Shown here: piece after piece, positions 1 to 5,292 of the stretch
Layout: each line of letters starts with the position of its first letter
Numbering within the stretch: position 1 is the stretch's first letter
Assembly: GCA_025352435.1 (NCBI GenBank)
Contig: JANXTN010000023.1
Location: forward strand, 1-5,292
From: Ferruginibacter sp.
Lineage (GTDB): Bacteria; Bacteroidota; Bacteroidia; Chitinophagales; Chitinophagaceae
Reading direction: 5' to 3'
Length of the DNA: 5,292 bases
The notes under the pieces: generated by a model
The model's input: the letters and a program-made list of their open reading frames with translations, nothing else
Database searches by the model: none
What the model was told of the DNA's origin: nothing
Made by a program: the position numbers and the translations under genes

Positions 1-1
1 T

Positions 2-277
2 GCATTGTTTAAAGAGGGGAAGACTATTGCTGAGATTGCCTCAATTAGAAACTTTGCGGTTCAGACAATTGAAGGACACCTAGCAGCTTTTATCGAAAAT
101 GGTTTGATTGATATTGCTGCATTTATATCTCCCGAGAAATATGAAACTATAGCATCTGTGATGAATAATAGAGGTGAAAAAACGTTGACCGATTTAAAAC
201 CTTTATTGCCCAATGCAAGTTTTGGCGAAATGAGAATGGTAGAGGCGGCACTGAAAGCGAATGCCTTAAAAGTTTAA
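2..277 (+). CDS. C-terminal helix-turn-helix domain of a RecQ/PIF1-type helicase (5' truncated by window edge)
   Basis: This is the 3' end of a gene that starts before the window. The frame is open from the first full codon (GCA at 2), and the first codons read A-L-F-K-E-G-K-T-I-A-E-I-A. The TTG at position 5 is therefore an internal leucine rather than a credible start. The ~91 visible residues form one small helical domain. A 'GKTIAEIA...TIEGHLAAFIENG' helix-turn-helix core is followed by 'SPEKYETI' and ends in 'SFGEMRMVEAAL'. That pattern is typical of the HTH_40 domain, which in Bacteroidota sits at the C-terminus of RecQ helicases and of PIF1-like AAA ATPases with an HRDC domain, where it probably helps bind DNA. 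No helicase motif is inside the window, so RecQ and PIF1 types cannot be told apart. The gene ends with TAA and converges on the cupin gene, with a hairpin between them. I am fairly sure of the domain and less sure of the parent protein. Confidence 0.72.
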   Translation, partial: ALFKEGKTIAEIASIRNFAVQTIEGHLAAFIENGLIDIAAFISPEKYETIASVMNNRGEKTLTDLKPLLPNASFGEMRMVEAALKANALKV

Positions 278-305
278 GAGCCAAATTTTTATTGAAGTTT
301 AAAAG

Positions 306-332
306 TCCCTCCTGTGGAGGGATTTAGGGAGG
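306..332. terminator. GC-rich hairpin between convergent genes, likely bidirectional terminator, possibly a REP-like repeat
   Basis: TCCCTCC (306-312) and GGAGGGA (316-322) form a perfect 7-bp stem closed by a TGT loop. On the minus strand the stem is followed by CTTTTAAACTT, a fair uridine tract for ending the cupin transcript. On the plus strand it is followed by only ATTTAGGG, which is weaker. A second GGAGG at 328-332 could pair with CCTCC (308-312) as an alternative fold. The stem, the 'ATTTA' link and the second G-rich arm resemble G/C-rich repeats I have seen in intergenic spaces of Bacteroidota genomes, but one copy cannot prove it is repeated. Confidence 0.6.
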
Positions 333-342
333 CCGGGCTGTT

Positions 343-852
343 TTATCTCCCAAAATCATCCTGTACCCTTACAATATCATTCTCATCACTCGGATTGGCT
401 GCATCAGTATGGCGCCAAATTTCTGCAACAATGCCCCAGTTCTCCATACCAATGAGTCTGTGCCTTTCGCCTTGCTTTAATTCAATAATATCACCTTTGT
501 GCAAATTAATAATTTCATTCTCTTCGTCTGTATTACTTACCATTACTGCAGCTTCGCCACCAATTAGTTTCCATATTTCTGCACGGCGATGGTGGTATTG
601 CCAGCTCAATCTTTTGTATGGGGCTACTACCAAAATTTTTGGACTTAATTTTCCTGAAATATTCAGTTCTTCGTTAGTAAGGTGAGGAAAGAATTTTGAA
701 ATAAAATGATTGGCTTCGCTTTCGTCTAATACAAAAAAACCTCCCCAAGGCCGGGCATCGTCAAAGGAAGAGACAGCTAATTTGTTTTCTGATAAAAATT
801 CTGTTACATGTTCAAAAACCGTTTTCGTGCTGTCGTTAATATGTAAATTCAT
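343..852 (-). CDS. Mannose-6-phosphate isomerase-like cupin (type II PMI cupin domain, stand-alone)
   Basis: This 169-residue soluble, probably cytoplasmic protein matches the cupin domain that forms the C-terminus of type II phosphomannose isomerases (mannose-6-phosphate to fructose-6-phosphate). Such short forms in Bacteroidota are often labelled mannose-6-phosphate or phosphoheptose isomerase. Visible landmarks are 'RPWGGFFVLD' (34-43), the metal-site strand 'QYHHRRAEIW' (85-94), 'GERHRLIG' (128-135), and the family-typical end 'ENDIVRVQDDFGR' (157-169). The expected metal ligands Gln85, His87, Glu92 and His131 are all present, so the site looks functional. There is no nucleotidyltransferase domain, unlike the bifunctional PMI/GMP enzymes. 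Translation starts at ATG (minus strand, 852-850) with an AT-rich leader and no Shine-Dalgarno site. It is transcribed divergently from feoB, with 189 bases between the starts, and I see no functional link to iron. The fold assignment is secure; the exact sugar-phosphate substrate is inferred. Confidence 0.82.
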   Translation of the reverse strand: MNLHINDSTKTVFEHVTEFLSENKLAVSSFDDARPWGGFFVLDESEANHFISKFFPHLTNEELNISGKLSPKILVVAPYKRLSWQYHHRRAEIWKLIGGEAAVMVSNTDEENEIINLHKGDIIELKQGERHRLIGMENWGIVAEIWRHTDAANPSDENDIVRVQDDFGR

Positions 853-927
853 TAAAATTTAATTTTTGTAAAAGTAAAGTTTTAGAATGTATTGAATCCT
901 TGGTGTAAAATTTTTCTAGCTATTCTT

Positions 928-942
928 AAAGGTTGAGCCTTT
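928..942. repeat. Small inverted repeat in the divergent intergenic region
   Basis: AAAGG (928-932) and CCTTT (938-942) flank a TTGAG loop, and the outer T927/A943 pair extends the stem to 6 bp. It lies about 75 bases upstream of the cupin start and 100 bases upstream of feoB. No thymidine run follows on either strand, so it is not a terminator. It could be an operator half-site pair or chance. Confidence 0.25.
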
Positions 943-979
943 ACAGATTTTCTCATTTTGCAAATGTTATTCCCGATAG

Positions 980-1012
980 TTTACACCGCCAAATTGGTAA
1001 ATGCTATTTTTG
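980..1012 (+). promoter_or_regulatory. Candidate Bacteroidota-type promoter of feoB
   Basis: TATTTTTG at 1005-1012 matches the Bacteroidota -7 consensus TAnnTTTG exactly. TTTA at 980-983 stands in for the -33 TTTG element with one mismatch, and the spacer is 21 bases, at the upper end of the usual 19-21. Transcription would begin near 1017-1020, leaving a leader of only about 22-25 bases before the TTG start. TTTAC (980-984) and GTAAA (997-1001) form an inverted repeat inside the promoter spacer, where a repressor could sit. It does not resemble a Fur or DtxR box that I recognise. The assignment rests on motif match and position only. Confidence 0.42.
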
Positions 1013-1041
1013 CAGATTAAGGTGTGTTTAAAATTTAACGG

Positions 1042-3162
1042 TTGAACAAAAAACTCAATATTGCTCTTGTAGGAAACCCTAACAGCGGTAAAACATCTTT
1101 GTTTAATGTGCTTACTGGGCTTAACCAAAAAGTTGGCAACTTCCCCGGCGTAACCGTTGATAAAAAAACAGGTATTTGTAAAATATCTGAAAATATTGAT
1201 GCAAATATAATTGACCTCCCGGGCACTTACAGCCTTTACCCAAAGCGTGCAGATGAGTGGGTGGCTTATAAAGTTTTAATGGGTGAAGACAATGATGTAA
1301 AACCCGATATGATCGTTTTGATTGCTGATGCAAGTAATTTAAAACGAAACCTGCTTTTTTGTTCCCAGATAATAGATTTGAAAATTCCTGTTGTAATTGG
1401 TTTTAGCATGATGGACCTTGCCAAGCAAAATGGTACGCAGATAGATATTGCAGGAATGGAAAGGGAGTTGGGCGTGCCAATTGTTGCAATTAATCCACGA
1501 AAGAATAAAGGTATTACCGCACTAAAAAAAGCCATTGAACAACTGGCAGAAAATGCACAGTATTTACCCGCAAGAGATTTTTTAGAAGAAAGTTTTTTAA
1601 GCAATCCATCGGTGAGTGTTGCAAAAAAATATTTGTTGGAGGCGAGTAATTATAAAATATTACACTATTTAATAAACAATGAATATTTTGAGCAGAATAA
1701 AACACTGCATGATAAAATTGCTGCAGTAAAACACGACCATAATTTTAATGCCACCAAAACACAGGCGGAAGAAATAATGCAGCGCTACAATCGCATAAAG
1801 TTTATTATGCAGCAAACAGTTGTAGAAAATGATCCGCTGAAAAAATCTTTGTTTACCGAAAAGCTGGATGATATTTTATTGCATCGCACATGGGGTTATG
1901 TAATTCTTATTTCGGTTTTGTTCATCATGTTCCAATCCATCTTTTGGCTGGCGCAGTTTCCCATGGCAGGAATAGAATGGAGTTTTGCAAAATTGGGTGG
2001 CTGGCTTTCGGGTATTTTACCACAAGGTTTATTTGCTGATGTTTTTATAAATGGAATTGTAGCCGGACTAAGTGGAATAATGGTTTTTATACCGCAAATA
2101 ATGATTTTGTTTGGTGTGATAACACTGTTAGAAGATACCGGCTATATGGCAAGAATAAGTTTTCTTACCGATAAATTGATGCGCAAAGTTGGCCTTAATG
2201 GTAAGAGTGTAATGCCCATGATTAGCGGTTATGCATGTGCGGTACCTGCAATAATGAGTGCAAGAAATATTGAAAATAAAAAGGAAAGATTGCTCACCAT
2301 AATGATAACACCGTTGATGAGTTGCAGTGCTAGGCTTCCGGTTTACACGATTCTAATTTCACTTGTTATTCCATCTAAGTTATATTTTGGTTTTTTAAGT
2401 TTACAAGGGCTGGTAATGATGTTGCTTTATTTATTGGGGACTGTACTTGCGTTAATAGTTGCTTGGGTAATGAAGTGGTTTATAAAAAGCACCGAGCGTA
2501 GTTTTTTCATTTTAGAATTGCCTGTTTACCGTAGCCCACGCTGGAAAAATGTTTTAATGACGATGATTGAAAAGGCAAAAATATTTGTGTTTGATGCCGG
2601 AAAAATCATTATGATTATCAGTTTGCTTTTGTGGGTGCTGAGTAGTTATGGTCCTTCAAAAAAAATGGAAGCGGTAACCGCAAAATATGATGCGCTTGTT
2701 CAGTCTGCGCCGCAGCAAAAAGACCAATTAGATAAAGAAAGAAAAACGGCTTTCCTTCAAAATTCTTATGCAGGTTCACTCGGCAGTTTTATTGAGCCTG
2801 CTATTCGTCCGTTGGGTTACGATTGGAAAATTGGAATAGCGCTAATAACATCTTTCGCAGCAAGAGAAGTTTTTGTAGGCACAATGGCTACGTTGTATTC
2901 TGTAGGGGATGATGCAGATGAAAATAGCAGTACACTTCGCCAAAAAATGGCAGCTGCAAAACGTGCAGATGGTACAAAAGTATATGACCTTGCCACAGGA
3001 TTATCTCTGCTGGTATTTTATGTAATAGCCATGCAGTGTATGAGTACTTTGGTTATTGTAAAACGAGAAACCAAAACCTGGAAATGGCCGGTAATACAAT
3101 TTATATATATGACAGGGCTGGCTTACTTATTGAGTTGGGTTACGTACGTTATTTTTAAATAG
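1042..3162 (+). CDS. feoB: FeoB ferrous iron transporter, inner membrane, GTPase-coupled
   Basis: This is a complete 706-residue FeoB, which carries Fe2+ across the cytoplasmic membrane. The N-terminal G domain shows G1 GNPNSGKT (11-18), the G2 threonine Thr38 in 'NFPGVTVD', and G3 DLPG (58-61). G4 reads SMMD (122-125) instead of NxxD, and the G5 region reads 'AINPRKNKG' instead of the usual Ser-Ala. A helical region (~155-275) leads to the first membrane helix at about 284-306. Gate-type segments follow, with 'VFIPQI' (348-353), Cys399 in 'GYACAVP', Cys428 in 'MSCSARLPVY', 'FAAREVFVGT' (605-614) and Cys666, and the last helix spans about 682-705. The start is TTG: an in-frame TAA lies at 1036-1038, and no other start precedes the P-loop. 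No Shine-Dalgarno site is visible. There is no feoA next to it and no FeoA (SH3-like) domain fused to it. The DUF5519 gene follows 43 bases downstream on the same strand. Identity is certain. Confidence 0.97.
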   Translation: MNKKLNIALVGNPNSGKTSLFNVLTGLNQKVGNFPGVTVDKKTGICKISENIDANIIDLPGTYSLYPKRADEWVAYKVLMGEDNDVKPDMIVLIADASNLKRNLLFCSQIIDLKIPVVIGFSMMDLAKQNGTQIDIAGMERELGVPIVAINPRKNKGITALKKAIEQLAENAQYLPARDFLEESFLSNPSVSVAKKYLLEASNYKILHYLINNEYFEQNKTLHDKIAAVKHDHNFNATKTQAEEIMQRYNRIKFIMQQTVVENDPLKKSLFTEKLDDILLHRTWGYVILISVLFIMFQSIFWLAQFPMAGIEWSFAKLGGWLSGILPQGLFADVFINGIVAGLSGIMVFIPQIMILFGVITLLEDTGYMARISFLTDKLMRKVGLNGKSVMPMISGYACAVPAIMSARNIENKKERLLTIMITPLMSCSARLPVYTILISLVIPSKLYFGFLSLQGLVMMLLYLLGTVLALIVAWVMKWFIKSTERSFFILELPVYRSPRWKNVLMTMIEKAKIFVFDAGKIIMIISLLLWVLSSYGPSKKMEAVTAKYDALVQSAPQQKDQLDKERKTAFLQNSYAGSLGSFIEPAIRPLGYDWKIGIALITSFAAREVFVGTMATLYSVGDDADENSSTLRQKMAAAKRADGTKVYDLATGLSLLVFYVIAMQCMSTLVIVKRETKTWKWPVIQFIYMTGLAYLLSWVTYVIFK

Positions 3163-3205
3163 CAAGCACTTTTCTAAATAATATTTAGGTGTTAAACATT
3201 ATTCA

Positions 3206-3625
3206 ATGAGCAGAATGAAACTCGAAGACAAAGGAAAAATTCTCCCACCGCCCGTGTTAAGCAAATACTCAGAAGTAGTTTCAAAAGAGGTACAAAACTG
3301 TCCTGATATTATTGCAGCGACACATTGGGAAATATGGGACCGCAACCAGCCAAACGGTGCTGATTTTTATGTGGGTGAAATTGAACTCGGGCATATACAT
3401 TTAGACGGAAGCATTCATATTCCTTCTACTAAAAAGATATCTCAGTCTTCAGTAAAAGCGGGTCTTGCACAAAAATTTCCTTATGCGGTTGATTGGGTTC
3501 AGTATTCAATAGAAGATAAAAAAAGCGTAGCGCAGGCGACCTGGTTATTTAAATTGCATTACGATCATATAAAAGGTACTACTGAAGAAGATTCAATACA
3601 GCAGATACTGCAATATGAAATATAG
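3206..3625 (+). CDS. DUF5519 / 'luciferase domain' family protein of unknown function
   Basis: This is a 139-residue soluble protein with no signal peptide or membrane segment. It has the signature of the DUF5519 family, which databases call 'luciferase domain' although no light-emitting role is implied here. The core 'EIELGHIHLDGSIHIP' (58-73) matches the family pattern GHxHxxGxxDIPF, with His63, His65 and His71 as possible metal or catalytic residues. The second half, 'GLAQKF' (86-91), Trp97 and 'ATWLFKLHYDH' (111-121), follows the family's closing 'LLRLSY' helix. The usual Asp in the 'DIP' step is His71 here. Translation probably starts at ATG 3206; a second in-frame ATG at 3215 would remove three residues, and no ribosome site separates the two. 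It lies 43 bases after feoB on the same strand with no terminator between, and a strong terminator follows, so it probably shares the feoB transcript. Its biochemical role is unknown. Confidence 0.78.
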   Translation: MSRMKLEDKGKILPPPVLSKYSEVVSKEVQNCPDIIAATHWEIWDRNQPNGADFYVGEIELGHIHLDGSIHIPSTKKISQSSVKAGLAQKFPYAVDWVQYSIEDKKSVAQATWLFKLHYDHIKGTTEEDSIQQILQYEI

Positions 3626-3667
3626 TGATAAAAGAAATCTGTAGGATATCGTATAAATAAAAAGAGG

Positions 3668-3698
3668 CCGTCTCATTTTTAGAATGAGGCGGTTTTTT
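3668..3698. terminator. Strong rho-independent terminator, possibly overlapping the insertion-sequence end
   Basis: CCGTCTCATT (3668-3677) pairs with AATGAGGCGG (3683-3692) over 10 bp, with one T·G wobble and a TTTAG loop. Six thymidines (3693-3698) and a further T-rich stretch follow. It would end the feoB-DUF5519 transcript 43 bases after the DUF5519 stop. Upstream, AAATAAAAAGAGG gives a thymidine run on the minus strand, so it can also stop transcripts arriving from the transposase side. The GAGGCCGTCTCA arm is also a plausible insertion-sequence terminal repeat. Confidence 0.85.
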
Positions 3699-3706
3699 AA
3701 TTTTTA

Positions 3707-3732
3707 TATTTTTCGTTTTTATTTTTCGAGAA
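3707..3732. repeat. Short 13-base tandem repeat in the transposase 3' flank
   Basis: TATTTTTCG occurs at 3707-3715 and again at 3720-3728, 13 bases apart, making two imperfect 13-base units. It lies in T-rich DNA between the terminator and the transposase. It may be part of the insertion-sequence end or simple low-complexity sequence. Confidence 0.3.
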
Positions 3733-3773
3733 CAGGATGATGTGTAGGTGGTGGTATGCTGATTACTTCAAAA

Positions 3774-3799
3774 ACAAGAAAAAGAAGCCTTTTTAGGCT
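3774..3799 (-). terminator. Transposase terminator overlapping its own stop codon
   Basis: Read on the minus strand, AGCCT (3799-3795) and AGGCT (3790-3786) form a 5-bp stem around an AAAA loop, followed by TCTTTTTCTTG. The transposase TAA stop (3795-3793) lies at the junction of stem and loop. The stem is short, so this is a modest terminator. The second hairpin at 3668-3698 backs it up. Confidence 0.5.
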
Positions 3800-5292
3800 G
3801 CTTTTTTTCGAAGATTGTGCGCTAAGGCAAGTAACCCGGTTTCTATGAGTACTTTTTCTTTACCCCGGAGCATAAAGCGTTTAAACCCGTGGTTGTTTTT
3901 AATGTTTGCAAAGATGGGCTCTATATCGTGGCATCGTTGTTTTCGTTTCTTTATGCCTTCTTCACTTAATAATTGCTGGTTTGCTTTTTCTTTTAACCGG
4001 TTGAGTGTATGATTGATTTCAATGGTTCTGTTGCCTTTGCTTTTGTGGCAACTGCCATTGAGTGGGCAGGAGGCGCAATTCTTCGCAGCATACTTTGTAA
4101 CCTGCTGTACAAAACCTGTTGAGGTAATGCGCTTATGTGTTCCTGTGTTTTGCATGTGCTGCCCCATAGGACATACATAATAATCTTCTTCGTTATTGTA
4201 ATAAAGTTTGTCTGCTGCAAACATTCGCTTGCTTTGTATGTTGTTGTTTTGCTGACGGTCAAACTGATTGTGTTTTACAAAAGCAGTAATGTTGTTTTGT
4301 TCTAAATACTGATAATTTTCTTCTGAACCATACCCTGCATCGGCTGTTACAACATCAGGTAATGCTTGATGCTGCTCATTAAAATCATTGAGATGCGATA
4401 GTAAAGTAGTGGTATCTGTGGTAGCCTGATGTATGCTGTAATGTGCAATGTATTGACCATTGGAACTTAACTGAAGATTGTAGGCAGGTTTTAGCTGCCC
4501 GTTCATCATGTGGTCTTCCTTCATGCGCATGAAGGTGGCATCGGTATCTGTTTTACTGTAACTGCTGCGCTGTTCTCCCATTATCTTTTCCTGTGCCTCA
4601 TAGCGCTCGAGTGCAGCAGGCCATTTTGCCTTTGCATAATTGAGTTTCTGTTTTATCTTTTTATCTGCGGCAGGATTGTCTTTTATAGCTGCATCAATAC
4701 TGGCAATTGCAGCTTCCATTTTTTCCTTTGTTACAGTTGTAAAATCAGTAGGGTCTGTATCATCATTTTCTGCTTTTGCTATGCTCTGTGCATACTTCCA
4801 CAACTCATCAAGCTGCTGCTTCATTTTTTCTTTATTGGTCTTTATAGCATTGCCCCATACAAAGCTGTAGCGGTTGGCATTGGCTTCTATCTTAGTACCG
4901 TCGGTATAGATCTCTTTTAGGCTTAACACGCCTTCAGCAGCTAAAAGTTGTACTACCTGTGTAAATATTTCTTTTAAGGGTTTGCGCAGTTTATCACCTC
5001 TAAAACGGTTGATGGTATTATGGTCAGGTGTACTCATACCACTGAGCCACATGAAGTGAATGTTTTGCTGTAGCGCTTCTTCAATTTTACGGCTGCTGTA
5101 AATATTGTTGATGTAAGCATACACCATCACTTTTAGCAACATGCCCGGGTGATAGCTTGCTGCACCACCACTTACATAACAGTTTATAAGCGGTTGAATA
5201 TTGATTTTACCAAGCACTTCATCTACAATACGAACAGGATGTTTTGCAGCAATAAGTTCATCTAAACTCGGTGGAAGTAACATCCCCTGTCG
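3793..5292 (-). CDS. IS1182-family DDE transposase (N-terminus beyond right edge)
   Basis: This transposase catalyses movement of an insertion sequence. Residues are numbered from the first visible Met (5283-5281). The N-terminal DUF772-type region covers 'LLPPSLDELI...HPVRIV' (2-20), 'YHPGMLLKVMVYAY' (44-57) and 'STPDHNTINRFR' (84-95). The catalytic triad is readable: Asp128 in 'IYTDGTKIEANAN', Asp315 in 'VVTADAGYGS', and Glu455 in 'CHDIEPIFANIK'. A Lys/Glu-rich helical insert (~148-235) separates the first two acids. Four cysteines (371, 403, 406, 412) form a likely zinc-binding knuckle. The conserved tail 'RFMLRGKEKVLIE..LLALAHNLRK' is complete. There is no frameshift or stop. The frame stays open upstream of that Met to the window end (Arg-Gln-Gly before it), and family members usually have several more residues there, so the true start is probably outside. 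Long plus-strand frames across this gene are its antisense shadows. Confidence 0.95.
   Translation of the reverse strand, partial: RQGMLLPPSLDELIAAKHPVRIVDEVLGKINIQPLINCYVSGGAASYHPGMLLKVMVYAYINNIYSSRKIEEALQQNIHFMWLSGMSTPDHNTINRFRGDKLRKPLKEIFTQVVQLLAAEGVLSLKEIYTDGTKIEANANRYSFVWGNAIKTNKEKMKQQLDELWKYAQSIAKAENDDTDPTDFTTVTKEKMEAAIASIDAAIKDNPAADKKIKQKLNYAKAKWPAALERYEAQEKIMGEQRSSYSKTDTDATFMRMKEDHMMNGQLKPAYNLQLSSNGQYIAHYSIHQATTDTTTLLSHLNDFNEQHQALPDVVTADAGYGSEENYQYLEQNNITAFVKHNQFDRQQNNNIQSKRMFAADKLYYNNEEDYYVCPMGQHMQNTGTHKRITSTGFVQQVTKYAAKNCASCPLNGSCHKSKGNRTIEINHTLNRLKEKANQQLLSEEGIKKRKQRCHDIEPIFANIKNNHGFKRFMLRGKEKVLIETGLLALAHNLRKKAA

Larger units (their letters stand above)
3664..5292 (-). mobile_element. 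IS1182-family insertion sequence, right end outside the window
   Basis: The element contains a single long transposase gene on the minus strand, so its 3' side faces the iron operon. The left boundary is not proven. The best candidate is GAGGCCGTCTCA starting at 3664, because G/C-rich ends of this kind close many Bacteroidota insertion sequences, but the same bases make a convincing host terminator. The left boundary could instead lie anywhere from about 3630 to 3780. The right terminal repeat and the target duplication lie beyond position 5292, so neither can be matched here. Insertion seems to have spared the DUF5519 gene. Confidence 0.6.

Noticed and set aside
314..685. A 123-codon plus-strand open frame opposite the cupin gene
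   Set aside because: It is antisense to a well-conserved cupin with all metal ligands. Its translation is Ser/Ile/Leu-rich with no family pattern.
853..970. A minus-strand -7/-33 promoter for the cupin gene
   Set aside because: TACTTTTA (876-869) is close to TAnnTTTG but has no partner -33 element at the right distance. The TAACATTTG near 969-961 has a wrong-length spacer.
853..1041. A riboswitch, small RNA or small feoA-like gene between the cupin gene and feoB
   Set aside because: The predicted feoB leader is only about 25 bases. The only stem there is 6 bp, and no frame encodes a FeoA-like sequence.
1035..1705. Several 60-112 codon minus-strand frames inside feoB
   Set aside because: They lie opposite the conserved FeoB G domain, lack initiation signals and show no recognisable domain.
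3206..3625. A true bioluminescence role for the 'luciferase domain' protein
   Set aside because: The name is only a database family label. It is 139 residues long and lies beside an iron transporter, with no light-related gene in view.
4510..4920. A 136-codon hydrophobic Cys/Phe-rich plus-strand frame, with a 76-codon one overlapping it, resembling a small membrane protein
   Set aside because: Both are antisense to the Lys/Glu-rich insert and catalytic region of the transposase. The hydrophobic look comes from reading Lys/Glu/Gln codons on the opposite strand.
1..5292. CRISPR array, tRNA, rRNA, defence island or phage genes
   Set aside because: I saw no regularly spaced repeats, cloverleaf or rRNA-like sequence. 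Every substantial open frame is explained by the genes listed.

Overview
The window looks like chromosomal DNA from a member of the Bacteroidota, probably near the Chitinophagaceae. The evidence is AT-rich coding sequence, almost no Shine-Dalgarno sites, a promoter candidate of the TTTG/TAnnTTTG type ahead of feoB, a stand-alone type II phosphomannose-isomerase cupin, and the 'ACAVPAIM...MSCSARLPVY' version of the FeoB membrane core. The genus assignment is an inference from protein style, not from a search.

Layout from left to right. (1) Positions 2-277, plus strand: the last ~91 codons of a gene that begins outside the window. It carries the C-terminal helix-turn-helix domain seen on RecQ/PIF1-type helicases. 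(2) Positions 306-322: a GC-rich hairpin between two convergent genes, probably a shared terminator and possibly a copy of a dispersed repeat. (3) Positions 343-852, minus strand: a 169-residue mannose-6-phosphate isomerase-like cupin. (4) Positions 853-1041: a divergent intergenic region with a promoter candidate and two small inverted repeats. (5) Positions 1042-3162, plus strand: a complete 706-residue FeoB ferrous iron transporter that starts at TTG and has no feoA beside it. (6) Positions 3206-3625, plus strand: a small DUF5519 ('luciferase domain') protein, probably co-transcribed with feoB. (7) Positions 3668-3698: a strong rho-independent terminator that may also be the left end of an insertion sequence. 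(8) Positions 3793-5292, minus strand: an IS1182-family DDE transposase, intact as far as visible, whose N-terminus runs off the right edge.

The likely working unit is feoB plus the DUF5519 gene, for iron uptake and an unknown partner role. The cupin acts separately in sugar-phosphate metabolism. The insertion sequence has landed downstream of the iron operon without breaking a visible gene. I found no CRISPR array, tRNA, rRNA or obvious defence system. No stretch longer than about 190 bases lacks a gene. The least ordinary signals are the altered G4 and G5 nucleotide-binding motifs of FeoB, the missing FeoA, and the DUF5519 neighbour.
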